Shown here in pieces: positions 7,583 through 17,286 of a DNA stretch of 18,826 bases. A model generated the notes under the pieces. That model saw nothing but the letters and a program-made list of their open reading frames with translations, ran no database searches and had not been told where the DNA came from. Within the stretch, counting starts at the first letter, position 1; every line of letters starts with the position of its first letter. The translations under genes and the position numbers were made by a program. This DNA is from DASWIG01 sp036397835 (GTDB taxonomy: Bacteria > Acidobacteriota > Thermoanaerobaculia > Multivoradales > J023): positions 1 through 18,826 of the forward strand of contig DASWIG010000296.1 of NCBI GenBank assembly GCA_036397835.1, written 5' to 3'.

Positions 7583-8573
7583 TTACCGCTCGAGATGGTC
7601 CCAGCCGAGAGGCGCGAGAGGCTCGCGCCTCTCGCCATGGATCAGATAAACGCCGCGGCCCGCGATCACGCGGCCGATCCGCCGGCCGCCGAGCTCCCGC
7701 GGCGGCGCGACGCCGGAGGGAAGGGTAAAGAGCAGGACGTAGTCTTCGCCCCCCGCGAGCAGGGTCTGGCGCCAATTCAGGTCGAGCGCCGCCGCGAGGT
7801 CGCGAAATCCGCGCGCCATGGGCAGCGACTCGAGATCGATCTCGGCTCCGGTGCCGCTTTCGCGGCAGAGACGATGGAGGTCACGCGCCAGTCCGTCCGA
7901 AACGTCGATCGCGGCGCCGGCTTTCGCCTGCGCCAGCCAGCGACCGAGGTCGAGCTGCGGTCGTGGCGCCAGGTGTCGGACGACGGCGCGCCGCGCGGCG
8001 GCGCGCACCGCGGGCGGCGCGATGAACGACGCGGGCAATTTCACCTTGCCCGCCGCCAGGGTCGCCCCTTGGCTCATCAGGGCGGCGCCGGCGCCCGATT
8101 CGCCGACGTCGCCCCCGAGCCACAACGCCTCGCCGGCGCGCGCGCCGCCGCGCCGCAGCCAGCGGCCTTTGCGGGCGGCGCGGCCGAGCAGCGTCATCAC
8201 CGCCGTCAATTGCGAGCTCGCCGCGAGATCGCCGCCCGCAAGCTGGAAACCGTAGCGTCTTGCGGCGCGCAGCACCGCCTTGAAGAAACGCCGGTGATCG
8301 AATCCGTCCGGCGCGGCGAGGGCCAGAAAAGCATAGGCCGGCAGCGCGCCCATGGCGGCAAGATCCGAAAGATTGACCGCCACGAGCCGCGCGGCGACCG
8401 TCGCCGGATCGAGACCGGGTAGGAAATGAACGCCCTCGATCTGCGTGTCGACGCTCACCGTCCAGGTCTCGCGCTCCGGCAAGACGGCGGCGTCGTCGCC
8501 GAGCAGCTCCCCACCCGTCCCGGTCGCGCTTTGAGCTGCCGCCCGTCGGCGCAGCCAGGCGATGAGCTCGTCC

Positions 8574-8584
<11 letters not shown>
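7583..8584 (-). CDS. thiL: Thiamine-monophosphate kinase
   Basis: A 333-residue ThiL, phosphorylating thiamine monophosphate to thiamine diphosphate in the cytoplasm with ATP. Family motifs: GD30D31AAVL near the N-terminus (Mg/ATP), SVD46TQIEGVHF, N71LSDLAAMGA, GGDLAAS, the AIDVSDGLARDL segment, and the late GGEDYVLLFT loop. Length is typical. ATG at 8582-8584 overlaps the end of lon by 11 bases, with GAGG six bases upstream. It is the last gene of the leftward nrdR-lon-thiL unit and converges on the terminator of its neighbour. No TPP riboswitch or other thi gene is visible, so its expression probably follows the lon operon. Confidence 0.95.
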
Positions 8585-10925
<2,341 letters not shown>

Positions 10926-10979
10926 GTCCGGCAGCTCGAGGATCTCGGTATCGTCGGGAGGTGGGTTCGGGCTCAGACT

Positions 10980-11453
10980 TCAGTCTTCCTTTGGGGTCTC
11001 GGGTTGGGCGAGCAGGCTCTGCACCTCCTGGACGAAGGCGCCGACGTCCTCGAACCGCCGGTAGACGGAAGCGAAGCGCACGTAGGCCACCGGATCGAGC
11101 CGGCGCAGCCGGTCCACGACCTTGGCGCCGATGTCGCGAGTCGGGATCTCCCGGTCCTCGCGCTGGTGGAGCTCGGTCTCGATCGCCTCGACGATCTCTT
11201 GCAGGGTGATGGACGAGATCGGGCGCTTCTCGCAGGCCTTGCGCAGCCCTGAGAGGAGCTTGGCCGGGCTGAAGGGCTCACGCCGGCCGTCGCTCTTGAC
11301 CACCATGTAAGGGATGTCCTCGATCTGCTCGTAGGAGGTGAAGCGGCGCTTGCACGCGAGACACTCGCGGCGCCGGCGGATCGTGGCGCCGTCGCGACTT
11401 TCCCGGGAATCGACCACGCGATCGTCGTTTTGGGAGCAGAACGGACATCTCAT
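10980..11453 (-). CDS. nrdR: Transcriptional repressor NrdR
   Basis: A 157-residue NrdR. The zinc ribbon is complete (C3-x2-C6 and C31-x2-C34) and an ATP-cone domain covers about residues 49-139, beginning VVKSDGRREPFSPAKL. NrdR senses dATP/ATP and represses ribonucleotide reductase genes by binding NrdR boxes. No nrd gene or obvious NrdR box lies in the window, so its targets are elsewhere. The ATG at 11451-11453 gives the canonical start MRCPFC; the longer open frame upstream is discarded. It sits 41 bases downstream of the MglA-like gene with no terminator between, and lon follows almost at once, so one transcript is likely. Confidence 0.95.
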   Translation of the reverse strand: MRCPFCSQNDDRVVDSRESRDGATIRRRRECLACKRRFTSYEQIEDIPYMVVKSDGRREPFSPAKLLSGLRKACEKRPISSITLQEIVEAIETELHQREDREIPTRDIGAKVVDRLRRLDPVAYVRFASVYRRFEDVGAFVQEVQSLLAQPETPKED

Positions 11454-11494
11454 CCGGGTCAGGCCTCGTCCATGGTCCTCGAGACCGGCGGCTC

Positions 11495-13210
11495 TCAGGT
11501 CTCCTTGGCCGTGAGCGCGATGTTGAACCGCAGCACGAGCTGCTCGAGAGAGGCGGCGTCGTCGACGTCGACGACCACCTGACGCACCTCGTCGAGAAGC
11601 TGGCGGTCGCGGTCTTCGAGCTGCAAGGTCAAGGCGAATCGACGAATACGGTGCAGCTCGTTGCGGGCGAGGTCGAGCCTGACCTCGCGGCGGATCTCCT
11701 GGCCGTTCTTGGCCTGCCGGCGGGCCGATCGCGGGTGCAGGGCCTCGCGCCGGAGCTTCTCGAGCTCGGCGAGAGCGTCGATGCCGCCGAGGCGGGGCTT
11801 GCGCGCCCGCGGCGGCGACGTCGTCGCGGGCCGCTGCGGCGCCGGGGGCGCGACGGGCCAAGGCGACGCGGCGGCGGGCCGGGCGGCGGCGGGCGGCGGC
11901 AAGGGAGCCCTTGGCGCGGCCGCCGGCGGGGCCGATAGCGGCCACGCCGGCGCCTTCGGCTCGGCTGGTGGCGCCGCGCCCGGATGGGCCGGCTCGAGCG
12001 GCTCGGCGGGGGAGGGCACCACCGGCACGACGTCCATCTCGGGCTCCACGGTCAAGGGCTCGGGGGCCGCCTCGATCGGCTCCGCGGAGTCGAGCTCGAA
12101 GCTCGGCTCGAGCTCGATCTGGAAGATCGGCTCGGGCTCCCCGGCCGCCGGATCGCCTGCTGCCGGCAAGAGCTCAAGCTCCGCCGGCTGTGGCTCGGCC
12201 AGATCCTCGAGCACCAACAGCTCCGGCGGTTCCTCGGCTTCGTCGAGGGCGACCGCCTCGACCGGCTCCAGCTCGACCGGCGTCTCCGGGAAGTCCGAGG
12301 CGAAGAAGTCGCTGTCCGGCTCGGACAGCGCTTCGACGGCCGGTGCCTCGAACCCGGGCGCCGGCGTGGCTGGCGCCGCGCGGACCGGCGCCTCCGCGGC
12401 CGGCGATTCGGCGGCCGGCCGCGGCGGAGGTTTCGGCAGCGACGGCCGCGGCAGCGGCGCGCCGAGGGGCCGCGGCGCCGCGGCCCGCGCGGCGTCGTCG
12501 CCTTCGGCGGTCGGTTTGGCGAGCGCCGGACGGGGCGGCAGCGGCGGCTTCAGCGGCGCCTTGGGCAGAGCCGGCCGCGGTGCCGGCGCGGCCCCGGGCC
12601 GGGGACTTTCAGCGCGGCCCTTGGTCAGGCGCCTCTTCAAGGCCAGCAGCGTCGCCTTCGAGACCATCTTCAAGGTCTCGAAGACGCCTTCGCCCTTGAT
12701 CGCCGCCGCCTCGCTGAAGGGCCAGTCGCCGCGGTTGAGGGCCTTGTTGAGCTCCTCGACCGACAGCACGTTCGGCAGGTCGCGCTTGTTGAACTGCAGC
12801 ACGACCGGGATGGTCTCGAGCGAGAGCCCCATCTCGGCCAGGTTCTCTTCGAGGTTGGCGAAGGAGTCGATGTTGGCCTGCACCATGGGGGCCTGGGAGT
12901 CGGCCACGAACACGACCCCGTCGACGCCCTTCAGCACCAGCTTGCGGGTGGTGTTGTAGAAGACCTGGCCCGGCACCGTGTAGAGCTGGATACGGGTGTT
13001 GAAGCCCGCGATGGTGCCGACGTCGATGGGCAGCAGGTCGAAGAAGAGGGTCCGGTCGGTCTCGGTGGCGAGCGAGACCATCTCGCCCCGGGAGTCGGTC
13101 GAGGTGTGGTCGAAGATCCACTGCAGATTGGTGGTCTTGCCGCACAGACCCGGCCCGTAATAGACGACCTTGGCGGCCATCTGCATGGTGCTGTAGTTGA
13201 AAAAAACCAT
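11495..13210 (-). CDS. MglA-like small GTPase with long disordered tail and C-terminal helical domain
   Basis: A 571-residue protein. Residues 1-197 are a complete MglA-type Ras-like GTPase: P-loop GPGLCGKT (19-26), R53 in the TETDR53TLFF switch, TVPGQ82 in place of DxxG (the MglA signature), and N141KRD144. R53 and Q82 are the numbered catalytic residues of Myxococcus MglA. Residues about 198-468 are Pro/Ala/Glu-rich and certainly disordered. Residues about 469-571 are helical and charged, ending in ALTLQLEDRDRQLLDEVRQ and LEQLVLRFNIALTA. Stand-alone MglA is about 195 residues and sets cell polarity with the GAP MglB; no MglB is present here. ATG 13208-13210 follows GAGGAAGG at good spacing. 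It is probably the first gene of a unit with nrdR-lon-thiL. The GTPase call is sure; the role of the tail is unknown. Confidence 0.9.
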   Translation of the reverse strand: MVFFNYSTMQMAAKVVYYGPGLCGKTTNLQWIFDHTSTDSRGEMVSLATETDRTLFFDLLPIDVGTIAGFNTRIQLYTVPGQVFYNTTRKLVLKGVDGVVFVADSQAPMVQANIDSFANLEENLAEMGLSLETIPVVLQFNKRDLPNVLSVEELNKALNRGDWPFSEAAAIKGEGVFETLKMVSKATLLALKRRLTKGRAESPRPGAAPAPRPALPKAPLKPPLPPRPALAKPTAEGDDAARAAAPRPLGAPLPRPSLPKPPPRPAAESPAAEAPVRAAPATPAPGFEAPAVEALSEPDSDFFASDFPETPVELEPVEAVALDEAEEPPELLVLEDLAEPQPAELELLPAAGDPAAGEPEPIFQIELEPSFELDSAEPIEAAPEPLTVEPEMDVVPVVPSPAEPLEPAHPGAAPPAEPKAPAWPLSAPPAAAPRAPLPPPAAARPAAASPWPVAPPAPQRPATTSPPRARKPRLGGIDALAELEKLRREALHPRSARRQAKNGQEIRREVRLDLARNELHRIRRFALTLQLEDRDRQLLDEVRQVVVDVDDAASLEQLVLRFNIALTAKET

Positions 13211-13237
13211 CCAGACCTTCCTCAGAAGGGACCAGGG

Positions 13238-13267
13238 AGCTTAGCACCCGCCTCTGGGGGGGGTCAA
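13238..13267 (-). promoter_or_regulatory. Promoter of the MglA-like GTPase unit
   Basis: Read on the minus strand: TTGACC (13262-13267), an 18-base spacer, and TAAGCT (13238-13243) preceded by an extended TGC. Predicted transcription starts near 13231, about 20 bases before the ATG, leaving just room for the Shine-Dalgarno. The box overlaps a CIRCE-like half-site (TTAGCACCC on the + strand). Confidence 0.5.
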
Positions 13268-13285
13268 GGAATGGGCGCTCCGCGT

Positions 13286-13291
13286 TAGAAT
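13286..13291 (+). promoter_or_regulatory. Candidate -10 box for the hrcA operon
   Basis: TAGAAT matches TATAAT at five of six positions and lies in the divergent gap upstream of hrcA. No good -35 is seen 16-18 bases upstream (GTCAAG at 13263-13268), so activation or another sigma factor is possible. Transcription from about 13298 would give a roughly 170-base leader. Confidence 0.35.
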
Positions 13292-13297
13292 GGGCGA

Positions 13298-13319
13298 GAG
13301 GCGCGTGGGCCGGCGCCTC
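13298..13319 (+). promoter_or_regulatory. Hairpin in hrcA leader (5' proximal)
   Basis: GAGGCGC (13298-13304) and GCGCCTC (13313-13319) pair over an 8-base loop. The hairpin sits at the predicted 5' end of the hrcA transcript. There is no T-tract, so it is not an ordinary terminator; a stabilising 5' stem is one option. Confidence 0.4.
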
Positions 13320-13362
13320 CTACCCGCCCCCGGAAGCGGCCGCGGCAGCGCACACTATCACG

Positions 13363-13409
13363 TCCGGGCTATGGAGTAGGGATGACTACCTACGGTAGGA
13401 TAGCCCGGA
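13363..13409 (+). promoter_or_regulatory. Long inverted repeat / hairpin in hrcA leader
   Basis: TCCGGGCTAT (13363-13372) and ATAGCCCGGA (13400-13409) are perfect 10-base inverted arms. Inside, CTACC (13386-13390) and GGTAG (13394-13398) form a second stem over a 3-base loop. An alternative inner pairing, GTAG (13376-13379) with CTAC (13386-13389), would compete. It lies 60 bases before the preferred hrcA start, and includes the ATG at 13382 which would be the start if hrcA were longer. An RNA thermosensor, attenuator or operator are all possible. Confidence 0.45.
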
Positions 13410-13468
13410 TCCGCCGAGGGGCGCCGGGTCGGCTCAGGCGGCCGCAGGCAACCGAGAGGACACCGTCA

Positions 13469-14560
13469 GTGACAGGCAGGAACCAGCGCGCGGAATGCTC
13501 CCAGCCCGACGCCGGCTCGCTCAGCCCGCGCGAGCGCGAGATCCTGCGCGACGTCATCCAGACCCACACGATCTCGGGCGAGCCCGTGAGCTCGCGGGCG
13601 GTGTCGAAGCACATGCAGCACCGCCTCTCGGCGGCCTCGATCCGCAACGTCATGGCGGACCTCGAGGAGCTCGGCTTTCTCGAGCAACCGCACACCTCGG
13701 CCGGCCGCGTGCCCACGGCGACCGCCTATCGCCTCTACGTCGAGAGCCTGATGCAGACCTGCTACCTCTCCGCCCAGGACCGGCGCTACATCGCCGAGCA
13801 CCTCGAGGAGGCCCACGGCGACACCCTGATGGCGGCGGTGCCGCACCTGCTCGCCGAGCTCTCGCGGCAGGTGGGCGTGGTGCTCACCCCGAAGGTCGAC
13901 TCGACGGTGCTCAAGAGCGTCGACTTCGTGCCCGTCGAGGGCCGCAAGGTGCTGTGCGTGATCGTCTCCACCGGCGGCTTCATCGATCACGTCCTGATCG
14001 AGACCGGCGAGGAGATCGCCCGCCGCGACCTGGTGCGCATCTCGAACTACCTGACCGAGAACTTCGCCGGCCTCGAGCTGCGGGAGGTCCGCGACCGGCT
14101 GCTGCGGGCGATGGCCGAGGACCGGGCCCACGTCGACCGCTGGCTGGCGCAGGCGATCGACCTGGCGCGGCGGATGGTCCAGGAGGCCCAGGACCGCGAG
14201 GTGCTGGTCGAAGGCACGTCGACCCTGCTCACCCAGCCCGAGCTCAGGAACGTCGAGAACGTGCGCCGCCTGCTCGACACCTTCGCCGACAAGGCGCGGC
14301 TCGTGGGCATGCTCAGCTCATGCCTCGAGAGCGAGGGCGTGCGCGTTTACATCGGCGAGGACCACGAGGTCACCTCGGCGCTCGATTTCAGCCTGGTGGC
14401 GACGACTTACGGCATCGGCAGCCGGTCGCTCGGGAGCCTGGGCATTCTCGGACCGGCGCGCATGGAGTATCCTCGCATCGTCCCCCTGGTGCGGTATCTC
14501 GGGGAGACCCTGAGCATGGCCCTGGCCAGCAGCGGCGAGAGCGGGGGCAAGGAGCGCTGA
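13469..14560 (+). CDS. hrcA: Heat-inducible transcription repressor HrcA
   Basis: A 363-residue HrcA, slightly longer than the usual 340-350. An N-terminal winged helix (about residues 18-90) contains LSPREREILRDVIQTHTISG, the RLSAASIRNVMADLEELGFL recognition region and HTSAGRVPT. A GAF-like middle and the C-terminal GPARMEYPRIVPLVRYL signature follow. HrcA represses groE and dnaK operons at CIRCE elements and needs GroEL to stay active. GTG 13469 has AGAGGA eight bases upstream (13455-13460) and gives the best-fitting N-terminus; ATG 13382 is in frame, also with GGAG upstream, but would add an Arg-rich stretch. It heads the grpE-dnaK-dnaJ operon, 11 bases before grpE. Only a degenerate CIRCE-like site is seen upstream (13241-13267). 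Confidence 0.95.
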   Translation: MTGRNQRAECSQPDAGSLSPREREILRDVIQTHTISGEPVSSRAVSKHMQHRLSAASIRNVMADLEELGFLEQPHTSAGRVPTATAYRLYVESLMQTCYLSAQDRRYIAEHLEEAHGDTLMAAVPHLLAELSRQVGVVLTPKVDSTVLKSVDFVPVEGRKVLCVIVSTGGFIDHVLIETGEEIARRDLVRISNYLTENFAGLELREVRDRLLRAMAEDRAHVDRWLAQAIDLARRMVQEAQDREVLVEGTSTLLTQPELRNVENVRRLLDTFADKARLVGMLSSCLESEGVRVYIGEDHEVTSALDFSLVATTYGIGSRSLGSLGILGPARMEYPRIVPLVRYLGETLSMALASSGESGGKER

Positions 14561-14571
14561 GGAGCGGTTTG

Positions 14572-15375
14572 ATGGCGGACGAGAAGGGCGACAAGACGCA
14601 CGACGAAGGCTACGAGCTGGATCTCGACGACACGATCTCGTCCTGGGACCAGGTGGTGGAAGAGGCCGTGGCCGCCGTGGAGAAGGACGCCGACGAGGAG
14701 GACGCTGCGGTCCTCGAGGTGAGCGGCGGCGAGGAGAGCGCGCCCGCGCAGCGTGCGCTCGGGGAGCGAGCGCCCGGCGGCGAGGCCCAGGCCGCCGCGG
14801 ACGAAAGCGCGAACGTCAAGAGCCTCCGCGACCAGTTGCTGCGCGCGCTGGCCGACTTCGACAACTTCCGCAAGCGGGCCGAGCGCGAGAAGGCCCTGAT
14901 GCAACGCTACGCGCTTTTCGACGTGCTCAAGGACTTCCTCGACGTCTCCGACAACCTCGGGCGCGCGCTGGTCGCGTCCGGCAGTGCCGACGACCTGAAG
15001 GTGGGCGTCGAGATGATCGCCCGGCAGCTCTCCGACCTGCTGCGGCGTTACGGCGTGGAGCGGGTCGAAGCCGTCGGGCGGCCCTTCGACCCCACGGTCC
15101 ACGAGGCGGTGGCGCGGGAGGAGTCGGCGCAGGTCGACGCGCCTACGGTCGTTTCCGAGCTGCAGCGCGGCTACCGCCTGCACGACCGCTTGCTGCGTCC
15201 CGCGATGGTCACCGTGGCGATGCCGGCCGCCGCGCCGGAACCCACGGAGAGCTCGGCCGGGCCACGATCGGGATCGGCCGAGGAGAAATCACCGTCCGAG
15301 GAGGCTCGGGCCGAGGCCCGGAAAGACGACGAAGCGCTCGGCGAGAGAGTCGGGCAGGCCACGGAGGCCCGCTGA
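14572..15375 (+). CDS. grpE: Nucleotide exchange factor GrpE
   Basis: A 267-residue GrpE, the ADP/ATP exchange factor of DnaK. Residues 1-80 are an acidic, disordered extension. About 81-140 form the long dimerising helix with the hallmark LADFDNFRKRAEREK (93-107). About 145-215 form the beta-domain that contacts the DnaK nucleotide-binding domain (GVERVEAVGRPFDPTVHEAV and a late GYRLHDRLLRPAMVTVA). The last 50 residues are a second charged disordered tail, rich in Ser, Glu and Ala, absent from typical 190-200-residue GrpEs. ATG 14572 is well spaced from GAGGAG (14559-14564), which overlaps the hrcA stop and suggests coupled translation. Confidence 0.95.
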   Translation: MADEKGDKTHDEGYELDLDDTISSWDQVVEEAVAAVEKDADEEDAAVLEVSGGEESAPAQRALGERAPGGEAQAAADESANVKSLRDQLLRALADFDNFRKRAEREKALMQRYALFDVLKDFLDVSDNLGRALVASGSADDLKVGVEMIARQLSDLLRRYGVERVEAVGRPFDPTVHEAVAREESAQVDAPTVVSELQRGYRLHDRLLRPAMVTVAMPAAAPEPTESSAGPRSGSAEEKSPSEEARAEARKDDEALGERVGQATEAR

Positions 15376-15445
15376 GGCGCACCTGCCCTGAGGCCGATCT
15401 GCGAGGGGTCGCGGCAAAGTCGGACCGCTAGAGAGACGATTCAGC

Positions 15446-17281
15446 GTGGGCAAGATCATCGGCATTGATCTGGGTACGACCAATTGCTGCGTGGCGGTGG
15501 TCGAAGCCCTTTCCCCGAAGGTGCTGGCGAATCGGGAGGGAAGCCGGACCACGCCTTCGATCGTCGCCTTTGCCGAGGGCGACGACCGGCTGGTCGGCCA
15601 GATCGCCAAGCGCCAGGCGGTGACCAATCCTCAGAACACGGTCTTCGCGGTCAAGCGGCTGATCGGCCGCAAGTTCGACGATCGCGAGGTGCAGCGGGCG
15701 CGCGAGATCCTGCCCTACATCCTGGTCGGCGCCGAGAACGGCGACGTGCGGGTGCGGATCCGCGACCGGGAGTTCAGCCCGCAGGAGATCTCGGCCTTCA
15801 TCCTGACCGAGCTCAAGAACTTCGCCGAGGAGGCCCTGGGCGAGGCGATCGACGAGGCCATCATCACCGTGCCGGCCTACTTCGACGACTCGCAGCGCCA
15901 GGCCACCAAGGACGCGGGCAAGATCGCCGGCCTCGAGGTCGGGCGCATCATCAACGAGCCCACCGCGGCGGCGCTCGCCAACGGCTTCGACAAGGGGCAT
16001 GAGGACCAGGTCATCGCCGTCTACGACATGGGCGGCGGCACCTTCGACATCTCGATCCTCGAGCTCTCGAAAGGCATCTTCGAGGTCCGCGGTACCTCCG
16101 GCAACAGCTACCTGGGAGGCGAGGACTTCGACCAGCGGATCATGAGCTGGCTGATCGGGGAGTTTCAGGCCGAGACCTCGATCGACCTGCGCGGCGACCG
16201 CATGGCACTGCAGCGCCTGAAGGAGGCGGCGGAGCGCGCCAAGTGCGAGCTGTCGACCACCATGGAGGCGGCCATCAACCTGCCCTTCATCTCGGCCGAC
16301 GAGAGCGGCCCGCGGCACCTCTCCCGTACTTTGACGCGCTCCCACTTCGAGGATCTCGTCAAGGACCTGGTGGAGCGCACGGAGGAGACCTGCTTCGCGG
16401 CGCTCTCGGCCGCCGGGCTCGACCCCAAGGACATCGACGAGGTGCTGCTCGTCGGCGGCCAGACCCGCTCGCCGATCGTCGCCCGCATGGTGGAGCGGAT
16501 CTTCGCCCGCGAGGCCAACCGCGAGATCAACCCCGACGAGGTGGTGGCCATGGGCGCCGCCATCCAGGCCGGCATCCTGCGCGGCGAGATCAAGAACGTG
16601 GTGCTGCTCGACGTCACGCCGCTCTCGCTCGGCGTCGAGACCCACGGCGGGCTCTTCACCACCCTGATCGAGCGCAACTCCACGATCCCCACCAAGAACA
16701 CCCAGGTCTTCACCACGGTGATCGACAACCAGACGACGGTGGAGATCCACTGCCTGCAGGGGGAGCGCGAGATCGCCGCCGAAAACCGTTCGCTCGGCCG
16801 CTTCGAGCTGGTCGGCATCCCGCCGGCGCCGCGCGGCGTGCCGCAGATCGATGTGACCTTCGCCATCGATTCCAACGGCATCGTCAACGTCTCGGCTCGC
16901 GACCTGGCCACCAACCAGCAGCAGTCGATCGAGGTCAACCCCTCGAGCGGCCTGTCGACCGAGGAAATCGACAAGCTGGTCAAGGAGGCGCAGCAGTTCG
17001 CCCAGGAGGACGCCAAGCGGCGCGAGATCCGGCGCATCAAGAACCGGCTCGAGGGCCTCATCTACTCCAACGAGCGGGTCTTCGAGCAACTCCAGGACGT
17101 GGTCGACGAGCGGCAGAAGAAGCAGATCCATCAATCGTTCCTGAGGGCTCGCATGGCCTTGAACGAAGACGAGAAGGCCGATCTCGAGGCGGCGGTCTTC
17201 GACCTCGGCACGATCTCGCAGAAACTCTCGCAAATCATGCTCGAGAACGCCGACAAGACCAAGGCCAAGGCCAGCTCGTGA
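15446..17281 (+). CDS. dnaK: Chaperone DnaK (Hsp70)
   Basis: A 611-residue Hsp70. Nucleotide-binding domain landmarks fall at E. coli-like positions: D8LGTTN, K70, MGGGTFD with T199, and LVGGQTRSP. The interdomain linker is V386-L387-L388-D389. The substrate-binding domain (TPLSLGVET, PTKNTQVF, GRFELVGIPPAPRG) and helical lid follow. It is about 27 residues shorter than E. coli DnaK and lacks the flexible acidic EEVD-type tail, ending in KAKASS. At the phosphate loop the usual GTTNSC is GTTNCC, giving adjacent cysteines C14 and C15. GTG 15446 follows GAGAG by about nine bases. It lies 70 bases after grpE; no terminator or promoter is evident in that gap. It folds nascent and stressed proteins with DnaJ and GrpE. 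Confidence 0.96.
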   Translation: MGKIIGIDLGTTNCCVAVVEALSPKVLANREGSRTTPSIVAFAEGDDRLVGQIAKRQAVTNPQNTVFAVKRLIGRKFDDREVQRAREILPYILVGAENGDVRVRIRDREFSPQEISAFILTELKNFAEEALGEAIDEAIITVPAYFDDSQRQATKDAGKIAGLEVGRIINEPTAAALANGFDKGHEDQVIAVYDMGGGTFDISILELSKGIFEVRGTSGNSYLGGEDFDQRIMSWLIGEFQAETSIDLRGDRMALQRLKEAAERAKCELSTTMEAAINLPFISADESGPRHLSRTLTRSHFEDLVKDLVERTEETCFAALSAAGLDPKDIDEVLLVGGQTRSPIVARMVERIFAREANREINPDEVVAMGAAIQAGILRGEIKNVVLLDVTPLSLGVETHGGLFTTLIERNSTIPTKNTQVFTTVIDNQTTVEIHCLQGEREIAAENRSLGRFELVGIPPAPRGVPQIDVTFAIDSNGIVNVSARDLATNQQQSIEVNPSSGLSTEEIDKLVKEAQQFAQEDAKRREIRRIKNRLEGLIYSNERVFEQLQDVVDERQKKQIHQSFLRARMALNEDEKADLEAAVFDLGTISQKLSQIMLENADKTKAKASS

Positions 17282-17286
17282 CCGTC

